This document shows positions 46,563 to 55,756 of a stretch of 64,000 nucleotides of DNA, piece by piece (positions within the stretch are counted from its first letter, which is position 1; every line of letters begins with the position of its first letter). Position numbers and translations under genes: made by a program. Source of the DNA: RZYY01 sp036794825. Its GTDB lineage: Bacteria; Bacteroidota; Bacteroidia; Bacteroidales; 4484-276. The notes beneath the pieces were generated by a model, which was given only the letters and a program-made list of their open reading frames with translations, was not told the origin of the DNA and made no database searches. Where the stretch lies: NCBI GenBank assembly GCA_036794825.1, contig DAIRGA010000008.1:62001-126000 (forward strand), given 5' to 3'.

Positions 46563-47285
46563 CTATTTTGCCATTGCTACTGCTTTCAAATCCGGCGGCA
46601 TTTTTTCGATGGCGTACCGCAGCGCCGTTCGCGGCATGTTGGCTTTATTTTTCATGACAAAATCAAAAACCAGCGGTCTGTGCGCATTGTCAGCGGCTTT
46701 GAGCATCCATCCGTAACCCTTTTGCACAAGGTCTCCGCGGTCGGTGAGCAACAAGGTGGCAATTTCAAATATATCGCTGATAAAGAGGCCTTTACGTGCC
46801 GGAATTATCAACGAAACGGCCGCAGCTCTGCGCATCCAGAGGTTGGAAGATTTTGACCAGGTTTTTAATCTTGAAACAAAATCCGGAAATTTCATCAAAA
46901 ACTCTCCGATTGTATGATTGCAGAGGGTATCGCACGAAGCCCAATTGCTGACATAGCTGGCTACCCAGTGTTCGAAAATATCAAAATCCTCCGGTTGGTA
47001 ATTTTTACGCTGATTCAAAGACCAGTCGCAGGCAAAAAACGACTCTTCCACGTACCCTGATTTCCATAGCTCTTCACACAAATCAAAGATTTCATTTTTG
47101 GGCAGATAGCTGATCTCCTGATAGTAAGACTTCGAAAGTTTTCTTGCCAGGACGGTTTTCAGACCATAAATCTTTACCTTTTCCTTGAAAAATCTCTCTC
47201 CGCTAATGCGGGTTTTTTCATCGGCCAGTGTGGTTAGCTCCTGCCTGATGCGTTGAATAAAAGCCTGCATTTCATTAGTTTCCAT
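46563..47285 (-). CDS. DNA alkylation repair protein (AlkD-like, HEAT-repeat)
   Basis: A 240-residue all-helical protein of the DNA alkylation repair family (AlkC/AlkD type HEAT-like repeats). Family-like stretches include SGERFFKEKVKIYGLK, the helix with ACDWSLNQRKNY, WVASYVSNWASCDTLC and LWMRRAAAVSLI; the WASCDTLC region corresponds to the catalytic Asp/Trp area of AlkD. Members excise alkylated bases such as N3- and N7-alkylpurines without base flipping. It stands alone, convergent with the lipid-kinase gene. A -7-like element (TACATTTG, 47321-47314 on the minus strand) lies 29 bp upstream. Confidence 0.88.
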   Translation of the reverse strand: METNEMQAFIQRIRQELTTLADEKTRISGERFFKEKVKIYGLKTVLARKLSKSYYQEISYLPKNEIFDLCEELWKSGYVEESFFACDWSLNQRKNYQPEDFDIFEHWVASYVSNWASCDTLCNHTIGEFLMKFPDFVSRLKTWSKSSNLWMRRAAAVSLIIPARKGLFISDIFEIATLLLTDRGDLVQKGYGWMLKAADNAHRPLVFDFVMKNKANMPRTALRYAIEKMPPDLKAVAMAK

Positions 47286-47313
47286 GGGAAATTTTTTACT
47301 CCGTGTTTTTTTA

Positions 47314-47321
47314 CAAATGTA
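47314..47321 (-). promoter_or_regulatory. Candidate -7 element for the AlkD-like gene
   Basis: On the minus strand TACATTTG matches TAnnTTTG 29 bp before the ATG at 47285. The -33 motif is not obvious, so this is tentative. Confidence 0.35.
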
Positions 47322-47537
47322 TCCTTTCGAACGATTTTAATGATTTCCGGATTATTCCCGAACCACAGAAAAATGCAAAACAAAAATCATATTCACCAGA
47401 AAATCAGTATTAAACGTTGCAGGGAAAAGTTCCTTAGCAGAGTAATTTTCTTACAAAAGTGAAAAATTTGTACCGCTGCCAGGAGAGTGTAATTCAGAAA
47501 TATTTTCGATGGAAAGACCGGTAATTTAAATTTCTTT

Positions 47538-47545
47538 TACTTTTG
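47538..47545 (+). promoter_or_regulatory. Candidate -7 element for the SusC/SusD locus
   Basis: TACTTTTG matches TAnnTTTG and ends 39 bp before the ATG at 47585. A TTG within it (47543) could extend the reading frame by 14 codons but would be at or before the transcription start, which supports the ATG. The 299-bp region upstream (47286-47584) shows no gene. Confidence 0.45.
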
Positions 47546-47584
47546 GTTGGCGAAAAAATCAAGTACTCACAAACCAGAGAACTT

Positions 47585-50500
47585 ATGAAACAATACTTAC
47601 TTTCTCTCCTGATTTTCCTCATCTATAGCATTGCGGGATTTTCGCAGCAACGATCCATTTCCGGCAAAGTGATTTCAGGCGAGGACAACCTCCCGATGAT
47701 TGGGGTAACAGTGTTGATTAAAGGAACGCTGAATGGAACGGTAACCGACATCAACGGCGATTTTTCGATTTCGGGTGTAACATCATCAACAGTGCTGTTG
47801 TTCAGCTACATAGGCTTTGAAACCCTGGAGCTTGCCATTGGGGAGCAAAAATCTCTGGAGGTTACAATGTTCCTGAAACTTGCTGAAGTTGAAGAGGTTG
47901 TAGTAACAGCGCTCGGCGTAACGCGCCAAAAGCGGGAAATCGGTTATTCCACAGAAAAAATTGATGACGGTGTGCTGGTCGAATCAAGAGCGCCCAACGT
48001 GCTAAACGCCATTTCGGGGCGGTCGGCCGGGGTTCAGATCATCCAGCCTGATGGTGTGGAAGGGGGTTCCACCCGGATCGTCATCAGAGGAAATAATAAT
48101 ATAGGCGCCGACAATCAGCCGCTTATCGTTGTGGATAATGTCCCGATGGAGAATGTACCGGGATTGACCAACATTGGCCGCGGTATAGATTGGGGAAGCA
48201 CAGTAAACGACCTGAACGCCTATGATATCGAAAGCATGACCCTGATGAAAGGTGGCGCAGCATCGGCACTTTATGGTTCAAGAGGGGCCAACGGGGTGCT
48301 TTTCATCACAACAAAACGCGGCAAAAAGCAACGGGGCATCGGTGTGACCTACAACATGGATTATCGCATCACCCAGCCCTATCGTTACCGCGAAGTGCAA
48401 AACACTTACGGGCATGGCGGTCCGATCTCTTTCACACCCCCTTCGTTTCCCATGTCGGGCGATACCTTGCTTTACCCCGGAATTTATGAAAATGCCCAGC
48501 TGGTCATAAACCAGGATGGTGAAACCTCCACAACGGCTGAGGAGTTCGGATATTACGGATCGTCGGTTTCGTGGGGGCCAAAAATGGAAGGCCAGATGGT
48601 GAAATGGTGGGATGGTCAGATGAGACCCTACTCACCGCAGCCCGACAACCTGAAAATCCCTTTCTCCAATGGCTACACCATGACCCACAACATAGCAGCA
48701 ACCGGTGGCGGCGACAAGGGAACCATGAGGGTTTCCATCACCAGGCAGGACAATAAACCCATCGTTGAAAACAGTGAATTCAACCGTACTACGCTCAATC
48801 TGGGGGCAACTCTTGACATCAGCAGTAAACTGAAAACCGACCTGGCACTCTCTTTTGTCAACTTTCAGCGCCTCAACAGCCCGATGCTCGGCGAAGACTG
48901 GAGCTCGCTGAACAAAGGACTCCTTTACTCCTGGCCCCGCAGCTACCAGGCCGAAGACAAGCAAAACTATACCCTGCCCGACGGCACCCAGAACCCTCAG
49001 GTGGATTATCCCTACTACTATATCAGCAAAACCATCTGGTGGGATTATTATAACAACAACACCACCCTCGACCGCGACAAATACACCGCCGCACTCACCC
49101 TGATGTATCAGGTAACGCCCTGGCTGCAGGCGCTTGGAAGGGTGGGAAGAGATTTTACGGTGGAACAGTACGAAACACGCCACAAACCCATTGATGCAAT
49201 CGGATTGCTCAACGGCCTGTACAGTAACAACCTGGCAAGAAACATCGGTGATAACTACGATTTTACTGTTACAGCCAACAAGGAAAAGTTTCTGGATTCG
49301 AAATTGAATGCAAATTTCCTGATCGGGACAAGTCGCTATAATACAGAGAATTACTTCATCGGCGGAAGGTCAGGAACGTGGTATTATCCCAATATGTACG
49401 TATTTTTCAACTACATCGACAATCTCTACTCCACCGACGCCAACAACAATACGATCGTGGAACAGTTCGGAAATTCGCTGAGCACCCTGGTGCCCTCCGA
49501 ACAGATTGTGCGAAAAAGGATCAACTCCGTGTATTCGTTCCTCAACCTCTCCTACGATAACTTTCTGTTCCTTGAGCTAACCGGACGAAACGACTGGTCG
49601 TCGACTTTGCCCGAAGGGAGCAACTCCTATTTTTACCCCTCGCTCTCCCTCAGCTTCATTGCCTCTGAAGTGATTGATTTTGAAAAATCAGCCGGTTGGC
49701 TCAATTTTATGAAGATCAGGGGAGGGATTGCCCAAACCGCTACCGACACCGATCCCTACCTGATGACTTTTTACTACAACACCGAGCTGTTTGGCGGGCA
49801 GCAGGCATCCAACTTTCCGGGAACCATACCACCGGCCAACCTCAAGCCACAGCGGGTAAATTCCTACGAAGCCGGCCTGAATATTGGCTTCCTCGACAAC
49901 CGGATTGACTTCGATTTTACCTACTACTATCTTTACTCCTTTGACCAGATTATACCCAACCTGCCATTGCCCAACTCCTCCGGGGCATCCACCATTATGA
50001 CCAACGAGGGCGTGCTGACCAACCGCGGCATTGAACTGATTATCAACACCGTGCCCGTCAAAACCAAAGACTGGGTGGTGAGATCGGGAATCAATTTTGC
50101 CCGCAACCGCAACAAGGTTGAGAGCCTGGGAGGTGCCGCCGACACCTACATGCTGGCAGATATCTGGGGATTGAACGGCCCGGCTATGATCCTAAACGAA
50201 GGCGATGACTACGGAACCATCAGCGGATACGACTACCTGTATGACGACAACGGCAACCGGCTGGTGAACGACGAAGGCACCAAATATCTGATCACCGATA
50301 CCCGCGTCCCGATCGGCAATGCTTCACCGGATTTCATCGGAGGATGGAACACCGTGGCCACCTATAAAGGTTTCAAATTCACCATGTTGATCGACACCAA
50401 ATGGGGCGGCGATATCTACTGCGGCTCCTACGTTATCGGGCTGCAAACCGGCCAGAGCCCCGAAACCCTCAGGGAGCGCGAAGGCGGTGGCCTGCCCTAC

Positions 50501-50905
50501 ACCGATCCGGACGGGAATACCAGCAACATCGGCATCATTCTGGATGGAGTTCATCAGGATGGAACCCCCAATACCACCGTGGTGCACTACTACTACAAAT
50601 ACCTGCCCAATGCAGGCGGATGGGGAAAATTTATCTCCACCCCCGGAATTGTTGAAAATACCTGGGTGAAGATGCGGGAACTTTCGCTGGCATACACCAT
50701 TCCGGGTAAATTTATCGAGAAAACGAAAGTTTTCCAGAACCTCACCCTCTCCCTGACCGGAAGAGACCTGTTCTACATCTACACCACCCTTCCCGATAAA
50801 ATCAATCCGGAGGGAATTATGGGAGCAGGAAATGCCCAGGGCTTCGAATGGGCATCACTCCCGGGTTCAAGGTCATTTGTCTTTGGATTAAGTGCCTCAT
50901 TCTGA
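47585..50905 (+). CDS. SusC/RagA-family TonB-linked outer membrane transporter
   Basis: A 1106-residue outer-membrane protein. A signal peptide (residues 1-21, ending GFSQ) is followed by a carboxypeptidase-regulatory-like domain (about 24-100, ISGKVISGEDNLPMIGVTVL), a TonB-box-like VEEVVVTALG, a plug (about 115-235; SAGVQIIQPDG, PLIVVDNVPM, GGAASALYGSRGANGVLFIT) and a 22-strand barrel to the terminal aromatic residue in RSFVFGLSASF. There is no STN domain, so no direct anti-sigma contact is expected. The SusD gene follows. The pair imports oligosaccharides or peptides across the outer membrane. The PNGase F-like neighbour suggests a glycoprotein-derived substrate (inference). Confidence 0.96.
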   Translation: MKQYLLSLLIFLIYSIAGFSQQRSISGKVISGEDNLPMIGVTVLIKGTLNGTVTDINGDFSISGVTSSTVLLFSYIGFETLELAIGEQKSLEVTMFLKLAEVEEVVVTALGVTRQKREIGYSTEKIDDGVLVESRAPNVLNAISGRSAGVQIIQPDGVEGGSTRIVIRGNNNIGADNQPLIVVDNVPMENVPGLTNIGRGIDWGSTVNDLNAYDIESMTLMKGGAASALYGSRGANGVLFITTKRGKKQRGIGVTYNMDYRITQPYRYREVQNTYGHGGPISFTPPSFPMSGDTLLYPGIYENAQLVINQDGETSTTAEEFGYYGSSVSWGPKMEGQMVKWWDGQMRPYSPQPDNLKIPFSNGYTMTHNIAATGGGDKGTMRVSITRQDNKPIVENSEFNRTTLNLGATLDISSKLKTDLALSFVNFQRLNSPMLGEDWSSLNKGLLYSWPRSYQAEDKQNYTLPDGTQNPQVDYPYYYISKTIWWDYYNNNTTLDRDKYTAALTLMYQVTPWLQALGRVGRDFTVEQYETRHKPIDAIGLLNGLYSNNLARNIGDNYDFTVTANKEKFLDSKLNANFLIGTSRYNTENYFIGGRSGTWYYPNMYVFFNYIDNLYSTDANNNTIVEQFGNSLSTLVPSEQIVRKRINSVYSFLNLSYDNFLFLELTGRNDWSSTLPEGSNSYFYPSLSLSFIASEVIDFEKSAGWLNFMKIRGGIAQTATDTDPYLMTFYYNTELFGGQQASNFPGTIPPANLKPQRVNSYEAGLNIGFLDNRIDFDFTYYYLYSFDQIIPNLPLPNSSGASTIMTNEGVLTNRGIELIINTVPVKTKDWVVRSGINFARNRNKVESLGGAADTYMLADIWGLNGPAMILNEGDDYGTISGYDYLYDDNGNRLVNDEGTKYLITDTRVPIGNASPDFIGGWNTVATYKGFKFTMLIDTKWGGDIYCGSYVIGLQTGQSPETLREREGGGLPYTDPDGNTSNIGIILDGVHQDGTPNTTVVHYYYKYLPNAGGWGKFISTPGIVENTWVKMRELSLAYTIPGKFIEKTKVFQNLTLSLTGRDLFYIYTTLPDKINPEGIMGAGNAQGFEWASLPGSRSFVFGLSASF

Positions 50906-51034
50906 TAACATAAAAACCACCGGCAAATGACAAACCAGCGCAAATCACAACAGACCAGGTTCAGTAATATGAAATCAGAATTTTTGATGAATGATAAGGT
51001 AAAGAATGAAATCCGGAGAAAAGGCTTTGTCGCA

Positions 51035-52660
51035 ATGATATTCAACTATTCTTTTATGTTGAAAGTTCTGCTCATTGTAGTAATGCTGGTCTCCTGCGAC
51101 GATGATTTCGTTGAAATCAACACCAACCCTCACGGCTTCACCACGGCCAGCGACGGCTCGCTGTTCAACAGTGTTATCAAATCGCTGCAGCCCGGCTGGG
51201 ACGAACAGTTATACATCTGGAACGAAATCCTTTACAAGCAAAGCCAGTTGGCGGGACTCACCAAGGAGGCCTGGGGAAATTTCACCATTGGCACCGAAGA
51301 CATATGGAGAAATTACTATTTAACGCTGCCCGAAATCAGAGAACTGGAAACACGTTTCGATAAATACGACACAACCCCGGGAGTGATCAACATGAAAGCC
51401 ATGCTCAGGATCACCCTTGCCCTGAAAACCTTCAAGGTCACCGATCTTTTCGGCGATATCCCCTTCAGCGAAGCTGGGTATGGTTTTCTGGATATTACGC
51501 TGTTAAGGCCTAAATATGACCTGCAGCGCGATATCTATCTTAAGCTGCTTGAGGATCTGGAATGGGCTGACCAGAACATTGATGAAACAGCACCCCTTGC
51601 CGAGCCGTTCACCTCATTCCGCAGTTTCGACAAACTCTTTAACGGCGACATGCTGAAATGGAAAAAACTGGCCAACTCGCTGCGTCTTCGCTACGCCATG
51701 CGTATGGCTGAAAAGGAGCCGCTTATTGCCGGAGAAATCATCAAAGATGTGATCGAAAACAACCGGCCTGTCTTTTATGGTTACGACTTTATTACCCCCA
51801 AACTCGAAAGTGCCTCTTTATATCCCTCTGCCATGGGCTTCAAAAACCAGAGCCTCAACTGGTCGTTCAGAGAACACAACGGGCTGCGGCTGGGCAGCAA
51901 CATCTGGCATCAACTCTCCAAACACGACAGCACCGACGGTTCCGGCATTTTTGACCCGCGCGCCTACATCTTCTTCGAAACCGATAATTTCAAAAAATGG
52001 ACTGTGTTTCCACAACTGCCCGACATCAACGTGCCCTCCTCAGGCGGCATACCCTACGGCGAGCACCGCGACCAGGCCGGCAACTTCGATATAAAAGGCG
52101 AAACCTGCATCTACGCACCTTTCAACTACTTCATTGTGAGGGACGAAGATTACATGCCCATACCGATCATCACCGGCGCCGAAATCCATTACATCAAAGC
52201 AGAGGCTTACTTCAGGGGTTTTGGTGTGGCGATGGACAAGATGCAGGCTGAGATTGAATACCTCAGCGGGATCAACTCCAGTGTGGAGTGGTGGATGAAT
52301 GTGGCTCAGGGCTCAAGATTGCCCTTGTCGGGGATGAAATTTACCGACATGATCCAGATACCCTCCAATCTCAATTCGGCCAGCGTACAGATGCAATTTG
52401 GCTTCTGGAACGCCACTTCGGAGGAGCAGAAATTGCAGTTTATCTACACCCAGCGCTGGCTCGACGCCTTCCGGCAGCCTGTTGAGGCCTACTCGCTGGC
52501 CCGCCGCACGGGATTGACCCCAAGGGAGGGTAATCCCATCAACCATTTCAGGCTTCCCTATCCACCCACCGAAGTCGAAAATAATTCGGTCAACTGGAGC
52601 CAGGCCGTGGCCCGACAGGGTGGCGACACTCCGGAATTTAAAATCTGGTGGATTCCTTAA
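51035..52660 (+). CDS. SusD/RagB-family nutrient-binding lipoprotein
   Basis: A 541-residue surface lipoprotein partner of SusC. The start at 51035 is chosen because it puts a lipoprotein signal at the N-terminus (MLKVLLIVVMLVSC, acylated Cys, then DDD as an export-type acidic stretch). Frames starting at 50927 or 50987 would add a long charged leader and are possible but less likely. The body has SusD helical repeats: AMLRITLALKTFKVTDLFGDIPFSEA, LKWKKLANSLRLRYAMRMAEKEP, and a C-terminal QWRxDAFRQP-type segment (QRWLDAFRQPVEAYSLARRTG). It resembles the SusD/RagB-like group that lacks canonical carbohydrate specificity clues. Confidence 0.94.
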   Translation: MIFNYSFMLKVLLIVVMLVSCDDDFVEINTNPHGFTTASDGSLFNSVIKSLQPGWDEQLYIWNEILYKQSQLAGLTKEAWGNFTIGTEDIWRNYYLTLPEIRELETRFDKYDTTPGVINMKAMLRITLALKTFKVTDLFGDIPFSEAGYGFLDITLLRPKYDLQRDIYLKLLEDLEWADQNIDETAPLAEPFTSFRSFDKLFNGDMLKWKKLANSLRLRYAMRMAEKEPLIAGEIIKDVIENNRPVFYGYDFITPKLESASLYPSAMGFKNQSLNWSFREHNGLRLGSNIWHQLSKHDSTDGSGIFDPRAYIFFETDNFKKWTVFPQLPDINVPSSGGIPYGEHRDQAGNFDIKGETCIYAPFNYFIVRDEDYMPIPIITGAEIHYIKAEAYFRGFGVAMDKMQAEIEYLSGINSSVEWWMNVAQGSRLPLSGMKFTDMIQIPSNLNSASVQMQFGFWNATSEEQKLQFIYTQRWLDAFRQPVEAYSLARRTGLTPREGNPINHFRLPYPPTEVENNSVNWSQAVARQGGDTPEFKIWWIP

Positions 52661-52729
52661 TCCGCTAAAATGCTGATTCTCTACATTATCCAACATATCA
52701 AAAATAATTAATCAATAAAAATTTAAATC

Positions 52730-55231
52730 ATGAAAAAGCTTTACAATCAATTGGTTATGATGATCGTGGCAACGCTGTTGATCCTTTCATCACAGGCAAC
52801 TGCGCAATCCAATCAGTATCTCCACTTCGACAAGGTGGATGATTTTGTGATCCTGAACGACGCTTCGCAATATTTTTCTGGAGCAAACCAGATGTCGCTC
52901 ACAGGCTGGTTTTATTGCGATGCCCTGGCATACGGGCAGGGTTACTATGGTTTCAGGATTGGCTCCGGAACCGCGGAATTTTACATCATCCAGCTCAACA
53001 ATGGTGTCCTCGAGTGCCGTCTGAAAACCACCACCGGTCTGTGGGAGTACGTTTCACCTGCCAATACAGTTATTCCGCAGGTGTGGCAGCACATCGCCTG
53101 GGTGTTTGATGTAAACACGGTTAAACTCTATGTAAATGGCGCATTGAAGGGCAGCGCAGCAGCCTCGGGCGTCTTCCAGGGGACCACCGTTCCGTTTGCC
53201 ATCGGAAAGAGCATTTTGGGCGGGTTTAACTTTGTTTACGGAGGAAGAGTTGATGAAGTGTCAGCGTGGAACAAGGCACTCTCGCAGGCCGAAATTCAGG
53301 ATATGATTGATAATGAGCTCACCGGCAACGAGCAGGGATTGCAGCTGTATTACAAATTCAATCAGGGCGAACCCGGCGGCAACAATACTTCGATTACGCA
53401 CCTGATCAGCCAGGTAGGGGGAAACGAGAGAAATGCCGAACTGATGAATTTTGCTTTGACAGGCGAAACATCCAATTTCAACGGAACGCTCAATCCTGGT
53501 TACCAGGCGATCTCTTTCCCGCAGATACCCAATCATCTCACCTCGGATAATCCATTTTCAATACAAGCTTCAGCCACTTCGGGTCTGGAGGTCTTTTTTG
53601 AAGTACTCTCCGGTCCTGCATCCATCGCTGGTAATGTGGTAACATTGACCGGCGCTCCCGGCGAGGTCAGCATCCGCGCCACCCAGCCCGGAAACGGAAC
53701 CTATACCCCTGCCATTCCGGTGATTAACAACTTTATGGTCATTGATCCGCAGGCCAACGTTCCGGATATAGACCCCAGGCACCCTCTACCGGGTACGGTT
53801 TATATGTCAACACTTTCCAAACTGAAACTCTCAGCCATTTCTACCATCACCTACCCGGAACTTTTCCAGGTAACCGGGGTTAATTTTATCGTCAACGGGT
53901 CAACCATTCCTGCAAACGATCCGCTGGGCAACGGACACTACGGGGGTTGGTGGACTCCGCCCGCCTATGGGAATTATACCATTTCGGTCGTTTCTTCCAA
54001 TAACTATGGAGCGTCATCCACCGAAACCGTCAACATCAATATCGCTTCCAATGCCTCTAACGTTGAAGTAACGGCTGCTGAAGGGATCTGGCTGAATCCT
54101 GCTGTGGTAACACAAACCGCTGAAGCTACCCTGCCGAGTTTTCTGGGCGCCTACGATCAGGTAATTGCAACGCTTGAGGTAACCTGCCCTACCGGCGGAT
54201 GCGGTGAATGGGACAGGGTGGCCAGCGTGGATGCCAAAAGCCATGAAGGAGAATGGTTTGAGATCATTCGCTACATCACTCCTTACGGCGTTCCGTGTTC
54301 ACATACCATTGACCTCACGGATTACATATCCCTGTTCAGCGGGAAGGTGAGTTTTCGCTTCAATTGCGCAACACTTGACAACGGTTTTGTTTACAAGTTA
54401 AAACTGAATTATCGCGCCGGTAATCCGCAATATCTCTACAGCTCAATTCAGCAGATATGGAAAGATGCTTACCCGTTTGGCGATTATGCCAACCTTCAGC
54501 CAGTTCCCGACCAGATTTTCCAGTTCCCATCAAATACGGTAGCATCCAAGCTCAAACTTGTTTCTACAGGTCATGGATGGGGAAATCTTAATACAGGAAA
54601 TGCAGCCGAATTTTACAATGCCACCCACCACATCTGGGTGAATGGCGTTCAGACTTTTACGCAGGTCAACTGGTCAACCTGCAACCCCAATCCTGATGGT
54701 TGTCAACCCCAGAACGGCACATGGTTTTACAACCGAGCCGGGTGGTGCCCGGGCTCCATTGCTCCGTGGTTCGATTACAACATGAGCCCATATATCTCCG
54801 GCGGAGATGTGACTCTCAAATATGTTTTCTACGAACAATATGTTGATCTATGCCATCCCAATCACCCCAACTGTGTTACAGGTGTAACCTGTGCCGACTG
54901 CAACGATGGCTTCAATCCTTATCTTGAGGTAGCCTGTAACCTAGTGATGTTCTCAGACAATTACTTTGTAGGGATTGAAAAACCAAATACAAATCAAATT
55001 ACCGTCAGACCCAATCCCAGCAGCGGATTAGTTGAGGTTTTGGGAATGGGTGGAAATCCGGGAAAAAGATCATCCATCCAGGTGATGAGCTCAACGGGTA
55101 CTTTGATGGGACAGTTCGACTGGAATGGAAGCTCAGCACAGCTCGACCTGACATCACTGCCAGGGGGAGTATATTTCCTGATCATCACCTCATCCGGTAA
55201 TACTGAAGTTAAAAAACTGGTTTTGAATTAG
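52730..55231 (+). CDS. Secreted LamG + PNGase F-like protein with T9SS sorting domain
   Basis: An 833-residue secreted protein: signal peptide (1-26), LamG/concanavalin-like domain (about 30-215), Ig-like spacer regions (about 240-445), a two-part PNGase F-like domain (about 450-735) and a type A T9SS C-terminal sorting domain (about 745-833, VRPNPSSGLVEV then LPGGVYFLII). Against Flavobacterium PNGase F, Asp495 in CGEWDR aligns with catalytic Asp60 and Glu627 in GNAAEF with Glu206; RAGWCPG is also kept. The Glu118 position appears to be Asn545. PNGase F removes N-glycans from asparagine, so glycoprotein deglycosylation is plausible but activity is not certain. It follows SusD by 69 bp and is probably part of the same locus. 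Confidence 0.87.
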   Translation: MKKLYNQLVMMIVATLLILSSQATAQSNQYLHFDKVDDFVILNDASQYFSGANQMSLTGWFYCDALAYGQGYYGFRIGSGTAEFYIIQLNNGVLECRLKTTTGLWEYVSPANTVIPQVWQHIAWVFDVNTVKLYVNGALKGSAAASGVFQGTTVPFAIGKSILGGFNFVYGGRVDEVSAWNKALSQAEIQDMIDNELTGNEQGLQLYYKFNQGEPGGNNTSITHLISQVGGNERNAELMNFALTGETSNFNGTLNPGYQAISFPQIPNHLTSDNPFSIQASATSGLEVFFEVLSGPASIAGNVVTLTGAPGEVSIRATQPGNGTYTPAIPVINNFMVIDPQANVPDIDPRHPLPGTVYMSTLSKLKLSAISTITYPELFQVTGVNFIVNGSTIPANDPLGNGHYGGWWTPPAYGNYTISVVSSNNYGASSTETVNINIASNASNVEVTAAEGIWLNPAVVTQTAEATLPSFLGAYDQVIATLEVTCPTGGCGEWDRVASVDAKSHEGEWFEIIRYITPYGVPCSHTIDLTDYISLFSGKVSFRFNCATLDNGFVYKLKLNYRAGNPQYLYSSIQQIWKDAYPFGDYANLQPVPDQIFQFPSNTVASKLKLVSTGHGWGNLNTGNAAEFYNATHHIWVNGVQTFTQVNWSTCNPNPDGCQPQNGTWFYNRAGWCPGSIAPWFDYNMSPYISGGDVTLKYVFYEQYVDLCHPNHPNCVTGVTCADCNDGFNPYLEVACNLVMFSDNYFVGIEKPNTNQITVRPNPSSGLVEVLGMGGNPGKRSSIQVMSSTGTLMGQFDWNGSSAQLDLTSLPGGVYFLIITSSGNTEVKKLVLN

Positions 55232-55278
55232 CAGAACCATCTTTTGCTGAATTCATTTTGATAATACGTTGACAGAGA

Positions 55279-55755
55279 ATGGAATATTCAAAAGGCAAAC
55301 TCTTTACACTTGTAGCGCTTCGACTACTTATCGGCTGGCATTTTTTCTACGAAGGGATGGTAAAAGTATCTACACCCACCTGGACTTCAAAAGCCTATCT
55401 GCTTGATTCCGGAGGATTTGCAAAACCATTTTTCGAATGGATTGCCCAAAATCCCGGCCTGCTTGCCACTAACGACTTCATCAATGCCTGGATGCTGACG
55501 CTGATCGGTTTTTTCCTCATCCTCGGATTCCTGGTGCGACCGGCAGCGCTGGCCGGCATGGCGCTGCTTGGGCTTTATTACCTCTCGCACCCGCCTTTTC
55601 CGGGAATCGAATACCTTTTTCCTAGCGATGGCAACTATTTTATTGTGAACAAGACCCTGGTCGAGTTGGGAGCATTGGCGGTGGTCTTTGTATTCCCGAC
55701 ATCGCAGAGGATTGGACTGGAAAGGCTTTTACCAAAAAATCGAAAGATTGATTAA
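55279..55755 (+). CDS. DoxX-family membrane protein
   Basis: A 158-residue protein with four transmembrane helices (about 8-25, 70-90, 95-115, 120-140). Features include LRLLIGWHFFYEGMVKV at the first helix and GFFLILGFLVRPAALAGMALLGLYYLSHPPF in the centre, typical of DoxX-like proteins. The function of the family is poorly defined; links to quinone or redox processes have been proposed. The next gene starts 1 bp after its stop, and that gene is a Gfo/Idh oxidoreductase with a Tat-like signal. A role in passing electrons or stabilising a membrane-side dehydrogenase is conceivable (inference). Confidence 0.88.
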   Translation: MEYSKGKLFTLVALRLLIGWHFFYEGMVKVSTPTWTSKAYLLDSGGFAKPFFEWIAQNPGLLATNDFINAWMLTLIGFFLILGFLVRPAALAGMALLGLYYLSHPPFPGIEYLFPSDGNYFIVNKTLVELGALAVVFVFPTSQRIGLERLLPKNRKID

Positions 55756-55756
55756 C

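Noticed and set aside
48632..49183. A 183-codon frame antisense to the SusC gene
   Set aside because: It is a shadow of the SusC barrel coding sequence, without recognisable features.
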